Under the pieces are notes generated by a model. It saw nothing but the letters and a program-made list of their open reading frames with translations, made no database searches and had not been told where the DNA came from. Positions 9,047-18,800 of a DNA stretch of 64,000 bases are shown in pieces. The first letter of the stretch is position 1. The number at the start of each line of letters is the position of its first letter. The translations under genes and the position numbers were made by a program. This DNA comes from Andreprevotia lacus DSM 23236 (GTDB lineage: Bacteria > Pseudomonadota > Gammaproteobacteria > Burkholderiales > Chitinibacteraceae), in assembly GCF_900176275.1 (NCBI RefSeq), contig NZ_FWXD01000018.1, positions 18,797-82,796 of the forward strand, in the 5' to 3' direction.

Positions 9047-9305
9047 GCTGCCCCGCACTCAGGATCAGGTTGGTGGCGTAGCTGAGCAGCGTGCGCAGCA
9101 TCCACGGGCCGAACACGATCAGCGCCACCACGCTGGCCACCAGCTTGGGCACAAAACTGAGCGACATGTCCTGCACCTGCGTCACCACCTGGATGACACT
9201 GATCAACAGGCCTACCACCATCGCAACCAGCAGCACCGGCAACGATAGCAGCAAGCCCTTCCACAGCATGGCTGCGATTAACTGGTGCGCCTGATCGAAC
9301 TGCAT
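9039..9305 (-). CDS. fliQ: Flagellar biosynthetic protein FliQ
   Basis: The protein is 88 residues from ATG 9305, matching the usual 89 of FliQ. It has two membrane hairpin helices and the conserved core ISVIQVVTQVQDMSLSFVPK followed by GPWMLRTLL. An in-frame ATG at 9353 would add 16 residues with no family counterpart. It has a GGGTGA upstream, whereas the favoured start has no clear ribosome site, so the start is not certain. FliQ is the first gene of the operon. fliP, which usually precedes it, is absent from the window. Confidence 0.9.
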   Translation of the reverse strand: MQFDQAHQLIAAMLWKGLLLSLPVLLVAMVVGLLISVIQVVTQVQDMSLSFVPKLVASVVALIVFGPWMLRTLLSYATNLILSAGQHG

Positions 9306-9610
9306 GAGAAATTTGAAATACAACGTAAGAAAAATAGCAGGCGCATCATACATTCACCCGATACCATCTGGACAAACTGGTATGTAACCGAATGACAAAC
9401 AGCAATCGCCTATCGCCAAGACACCGCCACTAAGCAAGGAAAGACGCCAAATCAGCAAAAAATTATGCCAGGCAAGTATCGACAGCACACTGTATCAAAC
9501 TCGCAACAAGCTCGTTAGCGGCCATGCAAGCTGAAGGCTTTCAACAGAACTCAGTGCAAAGCTGACACAAAAAACCAGACCACCCCACACGGCGGCCTTG
9601 CTTTGTGCCT
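9306..9610. promoter_or_regulatory. Intergenic region ahead of the fliQ flagellar operon, with an inverted repeat
   Basis: About 300 bp without a gene separates fliQ from the RAYT transposase gene. It holds a dyad at 9361-9383 (ATACCA, 11-bp spacer, TGGTAT) about 56-78 bp upstream of the fliQ start. The right arm is part of ACTGGTATGTAA (9376-9387), whose complement TTACATACCAGT differs by one base from the motif found before murQ and the TonB receptor. The rest is moderately AT-rich. No fliP remnant was recognised. Confidence 0.4.
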
Positions 9611-10483
9611 TCAGCGCTGTTTGCCGCTTGCCACGCTGTCTTGCCCATTTTTAACGATTCGGCTGACCGTGGCATAGTGCAGACCAAAGTGCACAGCCAC
9701 TTCCTGCAGGGTATAGCCACCACTGCGATAAGCTGCGGCAATCGCCTCGTTTCTGCTGGCGTGATTTGCTGCATACCAAGCCAGCGGCTGGGCTTGCGGT
9801 CGGCGTTGGGCGCGGGGGATTTCGTGCAGGCTGCTTGCATCTGTACCCTGCTCTGCCAACCGGGCCTGCATTTGTGCCAGAAAAGCATCGCTGCCCAGAA
9901 ACACCTGCCCACGCACCGCCTGCCACGGCGAGGGGCGATGCAGACCCGCCGCGACAAAGCGGCAATAGGCCAACCGGGCCGCATCGGCTTGATCGCCAAA
10001 GCAGGCCAGCAATGACTTTGCCGCCAGCCAGTCAGGGGCATCATCACCCAGCATGGCGCTATAGCTGCTCCATGGCCAGTCTGCTGCACTGGCCACCATG
10101 CCGGCACGCACCGGGTTGAGCACGATATATCGTGCCAGCTCAAGCAGATACGTTTCCCGCTCGACCAGAATGCCCTTATAGCGCCCCTGAAACACATGAC
10201 CCACCCGGCCATGGCTGCGGTTGAAATCCTGCGTATACACGCCATTGAGCTGGCGCATGCCGGCCGATAGATTGCCTTCCACCGTTTCCACCAGCAGGTG
10301 GTAGTGATTGCTCATCAGGCAATACGCCTGCACCCGCCAGTTGAAGCGCTCGCACACCTGCCCCAGCAGCAACAGAAACTGCTGGCGGTCGGCATCATTC
10401 AGATAGATATCTTCGCGCCGATCACCGCGTGCGGTGACGTGGTACAGCGCACCAGCAAACTCCAACCGCAACGGACGGGCCAT
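9611..10483 (-). CDS. REP-associated tyrosine transposase (RAYT, Y1_Tnp family)
   Basis: The 290-residue protein has the transposase_17/Y1 core: N-terminal MARPLRLEFAGALYHVTARG, the HUH metal motif HYH at residues 60-62 (in MSNHYHLLVE), and candidate catalytic tyrosines Y112/Y119 in YLLELARYIVLNPVRAG. A C-terminal helix-turn-helix (GYTLQEVAVHFGLHYATVSR) is common in longer RAYTs. These enzymes nick single-stranded palindromes and are domesticated in many genomes. The start at 10483 gives the family N-terminus. Palindromic repeats lie directly upstream and overlap its first codons. Confidence 0.9.
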   Translation of the reverse strand: MARPLRLEFAGALYHVTARGDRREDIYLNDADRQQFLLLLGQVCERFNWRVQAYCLMSNHYHLLVETVEGNLSAGMRQLNGVYTQDFNRSHGRVGHVFQGRYKGILVERETYLLELARYIVLNPVRAGMVASAADWPWSSYSAMLGDDAPDWLAAKSLLACFGDQADAARLAYCRFVAAGLHRPSPWQAVRGQVFLGSDAFLAQMQARLAEQGTDASSLHEIPRAQRRPQAQPLAWYAANHASRNEAIAAAYRSGGYTLQEVAVHFGLHYATVSRIVKNGQDSVASGKQR

Positions 10484-10561
10484 GATGTTGAAACTCCTGC
10501 ACAAACTGGAGTTTCAACATAGGTCAGGCTGGGGCGGAATGCAAAAAACAAGACCTGACCC
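10464..10561. repeat. RAYT-associated repeat, copy 1
   Basis: This 98-bp unit recurs 111 bp further on. It contains a perfect 11-bp inverted repeat, GTTGAAACTCC (10487-10497) and GGAGTTTCAAC (10508-10518), with a 10-bp loop. An outer pair AGGTCAGG/CCTGACC frames a TGCAAAAAACAAG stretch. The first 20 bp are the first codons of the RAYT gene, so the repeat overlaps the 5' end of its probable transposase gene. Confidence 0.9.
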
Positions 10562-10574
10562 CGAATTTCCCGCT

Positions 10575-10672
10575 AACCGCAACGGACGGGCCACGATGTT
10601 GAAACTCCTGCACAAACTGGAGTTTCAACTTAGGTCAGGCTGGGGTGGAATGCAAAAAACAAGACCTGACCC
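10575..10672. repeat. RAYT-associated repeat, copy 2 (split by the IS element)
   Basis: This is a near-identical second copy of the 10464-10561 unit (for example cat to cac at the former start codon, cat to ctt after the palindrome, gcgg to gtgg). The perfect 11-bp inverted repeat is kept (10598-10608 and 10619-10629). The unit duplicates the RAYT 5' end as well as the palindrome. Its last bases form the left copy of the IS target duplication. Confidence 0.9.
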
Positions 10673-10688
10673 AATACTGTTTGGTTAG
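10662..10688. repeat. Left target duplication and left terminal inverted repeat of the IS
   Basis: AGACCTGACC (10662-10671) is followed directly by the 17-bp terminal repeat CAATACTGTTTGGTTAG (10672-10688). Confidence 0.93.
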
Positions 10689-12150
10689 GTGCATTTATCC
10701 TATACTGAGCCATCTCCCCCCAAGGTGCAGCGATGGCACGGACCAAGGCAGTCCTCAGTAGTGGCGCAAGGCTCAGTGACCACCTCAGCGCCAGCCTGCT
10801 GGCCAGAGTTTACCCCGCCCCGCTGATCAACCAGATTCTGGATCAGCAGGGCCGCAACAGCCAGCGCATCCGCAGCTTTCCTGCCTTGGCCGGCGTCTAC
10901 TACTGCATGGCCCTCAGCCTTTACCCCGAAGCCAGCTATGAGGCGGTATTTTCGGTGGTGGCGCAAGGCCTCGCCTGGGCCGAAGGCCGGCCCGAGCCAT
11001 CTCCCGTCAACAAGTCTTCCATCAGCGAATTGCGCAGCAAGCTCGGTGCCGAGCCGCTACAGGCTTTAATGGCTGCGGCCTGCGTACCCCTGGCCGATCC
11101 CGCTCATCATCCGCATGCCTTCTATCGTGGCCTGCGCCTGGTGGCCATCGATGGCAGCAATATCGATCTGCCCGACGAAGTCGAGAATGTGACTGCATTT
11201 GGCTACCCCGGCAGCCGTACCGGCCAGGCTGGCTATCCTCAGGCGCAATGCGCGGTGCTGGTCGAGTGCGGTACCCATGCCCTCTTTGCCGCCCATCTGG
11301 GACCTTATCGCAGTGCCGAGTGGGCGATTTGCCAACCGTTGCTGGCCAACCTGCACGCCGGCATGCTGTGCCTGGCAGACCGGGGCTTCAACGGTTATGC
11401 GCATTGGCAGGCCGCCCGGGCCACTGGGGCTGATCTGCTCTGGCGCTGCGCGCATAACCGCCGCCTGCCGGTCGTGACGGCCTTGCCGGATGGCTCTTAC
11501 CTGAGCGTGATCTATCCCGATGACAAGGCAAGACGGCAGGACATGGATGGCATCCCGGTGCGGGTCATCGAGTACAGTTTGCCCAAGCTGGACGGCGCGG
11601 CCATACGCTATCGCCTGATGACGACGCTGTTGTCGGCCGAAGCGGCGCCGGCAGCCGAGCTGGCAGCGTGCTATCACGCACGCTGGCAGGTTGAAGCGGT
11701 GTTCGATGAGCTCAAGACCCATTTGCAGCAGGGGCGCAGGACGTTACGCTCCAAGACGCCTGAGCTGGTCAGGCAGGAGTTTTATGGCTGGGTGCTGGCG
11801 CACTATGCGGTGCGCTGGTTGATGCATCAGGTCGCCAGTGCGCACCGCAGTCGTCATGATGATCTTTCGTTCGTGGGACACGTGCAGTTGCTGCGGCGTA
11901 CCCAGCCCCGCTCCGGGGCCTTTCCCCCCAGGGCGGGCAGCCGCAAGGCGCTGGTTTCGTGAGTGGCTGGCAGCGGGTGCGCGCTTGCGGGCGGTACGTA
12001 CTGTGGGGCAGCGCGCGCCCAGGCAGGTGAAGCGACGGAACTCGCCGTATGCTGCCCATGATCATTGCTACCCACGCAGGCGGCAGGGGGACTGGTCAGT
12101 GCAGGTGCTAGTGCGGGAGGAGCGGAAATCTGGCTAACCAAACAGTATTG
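10672..12150. mobile_element. IS4-family insertion sequence, complete with inverted repeats and target duplication
   Basis: The 1479-bp element is bounded by perfect 17-bp terminal inverted repeats, CAATACTGTTTGGTTAG at 10672-10688 and its complement at 12134-12150. A direct repeat of 10 bp, AGACCTGACC, abuts both ends (10662-10671 and 12151-12160), as expected for an IS4-family target duplication. The insertion split the tail of the second RAYT-associated repeat: joining the flanks restores AGACCTGACCCCGG, like AGACCTGACCCCGA in copy 1. One transposase gene fills the element. Perfect ends suggest a recent insertion. Confidence 0.94.
10733..12137 (+). pseudogene. IS4-family DDE transposase, probably frameshifted near its C-terminus
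   Basis: The first frame (10733-11962) gives 409 residues with an IS4 N-terminal domain and the catalytic DDE set: LVAIDGSNID, CLADRGFNGY, and the YREK-type signature YHARWQVEAVFDELK. At a run of six C (11924-11929) the conserved C-terminus continues in another frame, giving FPPGRAAARRWFREW and then RAPRQVKRRNSPYA, to a stop at 12135-12137 inside the right inverted repeat. Removing one C restores a protein of about 467 residues. The extra base may be a mutation, a sequencing error or a programmed frameshift site. Confidence 0.85.
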
Positions 12151-12160
12151 AGACCTGACC
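12134..12160. repeat. Right terminal inverted repeat and right target duplication of the IS
   Basis: CTAACCAAACAGTATTG (12134-12150) is the exact complement of the left end and is followed by AGACCTGACC (12151-12160). Confidence 0.93.
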
Positions 12161-12215
12161 CCGGATTTCCGGAGTTTTTTTAGCGGCGTTTGATGAAACT
12201 GCCGGAAACTGCCGG

Positions 12216-12244
12216 CCATAAAACGTGGTCTGTCCCCCAATATT
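12216..12244. repeat. 29-bp direct repeat, copy A (RAYT-remnant flank)
   Basis: The repeat begins CCATAAAACGTGGTCTGTCC and ends AATATT. It matches the copy at 12498-12526 at 27 of 29 positions. On the minus strand it reads GGGGGACAGACCACGTTTT, a motif type often seen beside transposase_17 genes. Confidence 0.85.
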
Positions 12245-12460
12245 GCCCTCGGCGGCAGATGACGACAAAAGCAAGTGCACATGATTGGTCATCAATACGT
12301 AAGCGTGCACCGCGCAGCCTGTCTTGCCCGCGTATTCTTTTAGCCAATCCAGGTAGACCCGGTAATCCTCGTCGGCAAAGAAGCAGGCCTGCCGGTTATT
12401 GCCCCGCTGTATCAGATGCAGCGGAACACCGGGAAGATAGACACGGGCGCGGCGCGGCAT
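12245..12460 (-). pseudogene. Truncated RAYT (Y1 transposase) remnant
   Basis: From ATG 12460 the frame gives MPRRARVYLPGVPLHLIQRG and then AYVLMTNHVHLLLSS, the N-terminus and HUH motif (HVH) of a second, distinct RAYT type. Similarity stops after about 72 residues, where the 29-bp direct repeat begins. The frame then runs through non-coding repeat DNA and ends inside the IS right end (12134). The catalytic-tyrosine half is missing, so the copy is inactive. Its two flanking direct repeats suggest deletion by recombination between repeat copies. Confidence 0.85.
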
Positions 12461-12497
12461 GGACTTCTCCAGTTAACGAAACTGGCTGAAACATAGA

Positions 12498-12526
12498 CCA
12501 TAAAACGTGCTCTGTCCCCTAATATT
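12498..12526. repeat. 29-bp direct repeat, copy B (RAYT-remnant flank)
   Basis: The repeat begins CCATAAAACGTGCTCTGTCC and ends AATATT. It is the upstream partner of the repeat at 12216-12244 and lies 38 bp ahead of the remnant's start codon. Confidence 0.85.
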
Positions 12527-12548
12527 CTTTTTTTCATGACCCCATTTT

Positions 12549-12881
12549 TCAGCATTCCGGGCGCTCCCGACTTTCATCCAAAAATTTTAAAATCATATCA
12601 ACCTGATTCTGAAATACTTCCCAATTACCACCCTCCCGCCAATCAACATTCGTTTCACGCTCTAGATCCTCTACAAATTTTCCTGCCTTATCGCTCCTTG
12701 CCTCTTGCAGCACAGCTACAACTGCTTGCAAATTCCCCTTTTTTGCAAAAAATGACAGCCTATACGCTGAATTTTTTGCCAATTCTATAAATGCCAAATC
12801 CTCCCAAACAAGTTCATCAGCCTGGTAGTAACTTTCAAACTCCCTAAATACCAGAGCATACATATCACAGTCCTTGATCAT
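12549..12881 (-). CDS. Candidate immunity protein for the giant polymorphic toxin
   Basis: This small 110-residue acidic protein begins MIKDCDMYALVFREFESYY. It starts 11 bp after the toxin stop, with AAGGTG six bases ahead of ATG 12881. A GTG at 12890 is an alternative start. It has no signal peptide or membrane segment and looks mostly helical. I do not recognise a family. A small gene directly downstream of a polymorphic toxin, and more AT-rich than the core genes, is the usual position and composition of a cognate cytoplasmic immunity protein. The function is inferred from context only. Confidence 0.6.
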   Translation of the reverse strand: MIKDCDMYALVFREFESYYQADELVWEDLAFIELAKNSAYRLSFFAKKGNLQAVVAVLQEARSDKAGKFVEDLERETNVDWREGGNWEVFQNQVDMILKFLDESRERPEC

Positions 12882-12891
12882 TTCCTTCACC

Positions 12892-15800
12892 TTATTGTGG
12901 GAAATACGTTACTTGGCGCCATTCACTAGCAGTTGGCACATACTCCCAAACAACCTTGGCTTTCATCAGGGGGGTAGGATCAATTTGAGTCAGTAGCGAC
13001 CCAGACGCATCACGGATAGCTTGACCAGTAATTGGATCTTTAACCTTAACAACCGCCGCACCAAAGCCACTAGGGCTAGATGTTGTAACAGTAAGTGTAT
13101 GTCGTACAGGTGCCCCGTTAGGTAACATATAACTAGGAACGCCATTCGTACCAGTAACGCCAGGAGGAACAATACCATTATCCAAGTCGTTCAGTAGCTG
13201 ACCATACGCTCTTCCAAGAGCTTCCGCTTCACCTTCTGGAGTAAAAAACTTCGAGGCTCGGCTAGTAGGCGCATTTCTTAAAGTCGGAGTTAGCCCAGTT
13301 TTTACTCGCTCTGCTTGCTGCGAATACAGCGTCTGAAATCCATGATCACCATGCCCGTGTCCCATCGACGATGAATTCGGAAGCGGGTTCTCAAGCGGCA
13401 TGTCCACATTTGAAACGGTTAGCTCTGCGCGCTGGCGTCGATAGCTCAGAGTCCAATCTTCCCTAGTGATGCTTCGCTCATTCGGCAGAGGCCTATAGCC
13501 TCGCGCTTCCAGCCCCACTTCATTTTTAACATCCACCCAATTAATACTGGAAGAGTTATGTACCCAAACCCCAAGCGTGCCAACAAAATACGTATGAACG
13601 TCAGCAACTTCAAAATTGTAAGCAGTCGCCCGGTTCGGATCTACCTCGACCGCAATGACCTCGGCGCAGCCATGCTCAAGCAACACGATTTGATCGCCAG
13701 GCAATAGATCTTTGGCTGCTCGCCAACGCTGCTCACGCACGAAGAACGGGTGTTCATTTGTTGAAGAAATCGTCTCCAAACTACCATCATGGCCGCGTAA
13801 GGTAATGTTGACAATTATTTTGTCATCAATCACAAAAAGCTGCTTCACCGCCCTCCAGCTGGTCGCTCCCGTATGTTCGTTGCGTGCAGCAACAAAGTCA
13901 CCGACGGTGATTGTCTCGATCGGTTTTGATCCCAACTCTGTATGCACCAACGTGCCGGCGACAAAGCACTCGGTATAGTACAAAGATGACCGCTCCGTTT
14001 GTACAGCAGTACTTGCCGTTCCTTGAAGCGACATCCCGCGAACCGGCCCACTATACTCCACCTCCGCCGCACGATACGTGAAGGACAATTCACCGCTCTT
14101 GTAGTTGCGGCTCAGTACAGACGGACCAATGCCATCCTCCGCCACAGTAGGCGTCTTCAGCAGGTTTGGCTTGGCGGCCATCGACATGGGTATCAGAGCA
14201 TTGATCGCCATATCCGTCTTGTCGCTTTGCGCAATCATCCACTGCCGGTTGAGCTCCGTCGCCCCGCGGGTAAGAACCCGTTGTGCCGTCCAGCGGTCCT
14301 GGCCATACACGTTCTGCAATGAAGGCGGCAGGGCGTTGAACAGCTTGTATTCGTTGCCCCCCTTCCAGGTCTCAGTCAACGCATGCAGATTGTTTCTATT
14401 GAACTCAGCCGAATCCTTCAATCTGGATGCAAATTCACGCGCATCCGTACTCCGGCCAGTATCGGCAGAGACAGCCTCCAGGTAGCTGCGCGTTTTTTGA
14501 AGGTCATTGATATTTGCAAACGCTTCATTCCAGGTTCTTGCACTGCTGGTTGCATCCAGCCCTCTCTTGACCGACTTTCCATATGAGTCATATGCGCCAT
14601 ATGTATTTACCAGTTGTAGATCAAGATCCCCAACGCCGAGGAGATTCACATGGCTTCTTACAACATCAAAAACTGGATTCGTAGACGGCTGCAATTTATC
14701 CAGCACATCACCCACATTCTTATATATTTCTCGAACAGCAGGCCCCAGTGTATTTCGAGAGAAAGACTCAGCACTATCTAAAAAATCATAAGCCATACCA
14801 ACCGGGCCACGATTCTTGAGATAATTTACCCACCCATCGAATTTCTGATTAAGTCCATCCTCTACTTCCTTGAACTTCAATCCTCGGTTGTTCAGGGAAA
14901 TCATGCCTCCGCCCAGCTTGCTTAATTCACCTAGCTGAGCCGGAGAATAAGCATTCAAATCCCCTACTTGCAGGAGTTGGCCAATCTTCAAGAGAGGAGA
15001 TCCGTATTGATTGTTCTTGATAGAATTATCTCTACGCATCATGACCATGGTTGCGCGCCAATCCGAACCACCAACCTCGCGCGCAAGCGCTTCAAGAGTG
15101 TCTCCTTTCTTGACAATGATAGAGCGCGGCTCTTTTTCTGCTGTAACGCCAGATGCCCCGAAGTGCCCAACCGAGGATAAGTCAAACTCCTCAGGCAGAA
15201 GACTACCCTCCCAAGGGTTTTCATAACGCCGCCGCGAGTCATTCCCAATCCAATCGCTACCATCCGGAATGGCCTTGTCACTGTTCCAACGCCCTTTCAT
15301 CTCATCAAAGGAGTCGGAATAAGCTTTACCAACGCCCATCACGCTTGCCATATCATCAACTGGAACAAGCTGATTACGGTAGATATACGAGATGGACTGG
15401 GCTTGCTCCTGGCCTGCGGCCATCGCTTGCGTTCGTTTATCAATCCAAGGGTAGGCACCATCCGGTGCAGCAGGTGCATTCGATGCCTTGGCACCATACC
15501 AAAGGTCACGATAAATCCCATCTGGATCTGCAGCAACCGGCGATGTCTTCAGCTCGAATTCATTCTCCAGCGCCGTATTCAACGTCGCATCAAACACCTG
15601 CATCGGGTCAACCTTGCCGGTATTGACCAGCTGGCTGATCACGTTGCCGCCGATCCCCTTCAGGAAGCGCTGCGCGGTGCTCAGGCTGTTCGGATCACCA
15701 AATGCCCCGCCAGCAGCCCCCTGCAAGGCACCCGCCGCTACGCCGCGCCAGCTAAAGGAACTGATGCCGGCTGCCGACATCACCCCTTGGCTGATCACGC

Positions 15801-18800
15801 TGCTGGCGGCGCCGGTCAATGCGCCTGCGGCGACATTGCTCCATTGGAAGCCCTGGGTAGTCGCTACCGTCGCTGCTTCGGTAGCTGCGCCGGAGGCGGG
15901 GGTAAACATGCCCTTGATGGCATTCCCCAGCCCGGAACCACCAATACCAGCCGTCAAACCAGCACCAAGCGCGGCAATCCCTACCTGGCTCCACGAGAAG
16001 CTCTGGACATTGCCCATTGCCATGCCAACCCCTTGGCTGGCAATGCTCCCCACAGCGCCACCTATGGTTGCAGACAGCGCGGCCGTGGCTAGGCCACCGA
16101 TTCCGGAAGCAATTGATCCACCCGCGATAGCCACCCCCAACTCCCCTCCTATCGCGGAGAACCCGGCAGACATGGTGGCACCAAACGTACCCAGACTTTG
16201 CCCCGCCAACAGCGTTGAAGCAGCCCCTGCGGTATAAATCGTCACCACCGCTGCCACCACCAGCATGATGACTTGGCCAAGCACCCCGCAACCATCATCA
16301 TCCGCCTTCGGCACCGGCGCATTGGGCAAACTGGGGTTCACCTCACCCATTGCCTCGCCCGGGTTGTAGACCCGTTGCGTGGTGGCAGTGTGATGGATGT
16401 TGGTAACCTTGTTCGGCGTGCTCAATACCTGACCAGCACTCAGGGTTTCCTGGCCGGTTAGCCCGTTGGCTTCAGCCAATACGTACCACATACTGGCATC
16501 ACCCCAAATCGCTTGGGCAATGCTTTGCAGGGTGTCACCGGTATTGACTATATAGCTGCCGCTGCTGTTGCCAGGGTAATCCGGGCTGATCGGCTCGTAG
16601 TTTTGGTCAAAGTCGGCCGAGGAAATCGGCTGCCAATCACGGTAGCGGGTGTCGTTGTTGCCCTGATTATTCAAGGCCTGCAGCGCGTCGGCATAGTCGT
16701 TGCGCGATGGGCCGTCATTGGCAACGTCGCCCACCCTCTTGCCGCCAACGTAGTAATACTGCCGCCAGCGGTACTGATTGCCGTTGATGTATTCATCGCG
16801 GCGCAGAATGAGGCCTTGTGCATCAAGCCGGTAAACGAAGTGGCGGTTGCCAATGCCGTTGTCGACCTTGTCGGCCACTTCAACATCGATCAGATGGCCG
16901 TTCACGTCGTATTTGTATTTGGCTTCGCCGGGCTTCCAGCCCGACACATTCGGCTGTAGCCCGCTAACGGTGACCTTGCTTTGCTTGGCGCCATCCCATA
17001 ACTCATAGGCATAGGTGGTATCTACAATCGTGCTGGGACCGCTGTTGCCGGTTGAGACGGCGTGCGTACCAGCTAGCGTGCCGTTGGTTTGATAGTCGTA
17101 ACGGGTATCGTTGGTGCTGGCCGTCGTACCGCTGGAAATCACCTTTAGGGTATTGATGCGGTTGTCACCCAGATAGGCGGTTTCGGTCGATTGCAAGACG
17201 CTTGTACCATTTTCCTTGTATTGCAAGGCCAAAGTCGTACGCCCGCCGGCATCGATGGTATTTGCGACACGTTTTGTGCCATTGATATTGACCTGAAGCA
17301 GGTAACCATCGTTTGAATATGTGTACTGCTCCGTGTGGCCGTTCTCGCTGTCGGCACCATATCCGGCAGAGTAGTCGGCAGCAATACGGCGCCCTGCCAG
17401 GTCATACGCCACGATGACACCCTCGGTGCCCTTGGTGATGGTGCCATTAACCAGGTTACCCTGGCTAACCAGAAAACGGTTCATGCTGTCGTAGGTGTAC
17501 CAGAGGTCTTGGGTGCTATCGAGTACGCCATCAGCCGACTTGTAAGTAGTGTTCACCCGCCGCACGTTGCCATTCGCATCGTACTCATAGCGGATATCGG
17601 CACGCTGGTCGGCATTGAGCACGCGGCTGATGCGGTTTAGGGCGTCGTAGCTGATATTGGCACTTTGGTAGTACTCGCTCTGGCTGCCTGCCGGCACCAG
17701 ATTGCGGTAGCCCTCAAAGGTACGATTACCTTCCCTGTCATAGGCATAATCGGTCTCGATCTTCATGGTGTTATCCGCGATCGATTTAATGTAGCCGTTG
17801 GCGTAATAGGTGTAGTCGATGTTCTGGCCGGTGGAGCTGGTTTGCTTGATTAGCCAACCCGCACGGTTGTACTGGTTGACGAAGTCATGCCCACCTTGAT
17901 CCACCCGGTGGGTGAGGTGGCCAAAAACATCCTGATCGTCAATCGAGGCGCGCGCATCTGCAGTGCCATAGCCAACGGTAGTGATCTTGCGATAACCACC
18001 GGTGGCCGCACCATTCAGGCCCTGAATGGTGTTGAGATAGTTGTACTGATAGTCGGTAACGATCTTGGCGCCGTTGATGGTACGCACCACGCGACCAGCA
18101 AAGTCGTAATAAGTTTTGCTGACATTGCCATTGGCATCGGTGGTCTGGATACGGCGACCAGCGGCGTCATACACGTAGCGTTCGTGCGGATCCTTCACCG
18201 GATCGGCATTCAGCTGGCTATATGGGCTGGCATCTCCAATGGCCTTGGGCGCGATGTCTCTTCGCAGCCGGAACACATCGCTGATCTGGCCAGTATTGTT
18301 GTAGTTGTAGAGCGTGGTGCTGACCTTGCTGCTATCAATCACCTCGGTGCGGGCACGCACTTGACCAAACTCGTCGTAGTCATTCTGCACCCAGCCCTTG
18401 TCAGCATGCAGTTCTTTCTCTACCAGCGCCTGGCCTTGGGCATCACGATAGCCATTGGTGAAGTAATAGATGGCATTGCCATTGGCGTCGATCATGCCAA
18501 CTTGGCGACCAGCCAAGCTATACAGGTATGTCGTGGTCGGCGTCACTGGGGCGGTGGCGCCATTGCTCAGTTTATTGGTGACGGAAGGATCACGCCGTTC
18601 GATCAGTTGCCCCAGCACGTTGTACTTGAGGTTGCGCACATTACCCAAGCCATCAGTCTCGCTGATGATTTCGCCAAAAGCGTTGTAGGCTTGTGAGCGG
18701 GTGATATTGAGATTACGCGTGGCGGTGAGTGAGTAGGTCCAGCGTTCTTCAACGTTGCCAGCCGGGCCACCGGTGCCAAGAATGAAGCTATCGCTACGGC

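Noticed and set aside
10464..10672. Possible CRISPR array
   Set aside because: There are only two repeat units, with a 111-bp period, and they duplicate a gene start. No spacer pattern or cas gene was found.
12134..12244. C-terminal extension of the RAYT remnant frame
   Set aside because: The frame continues through repeat DNA and ends in the IS inverted repeat, so it is not real protein sequence.
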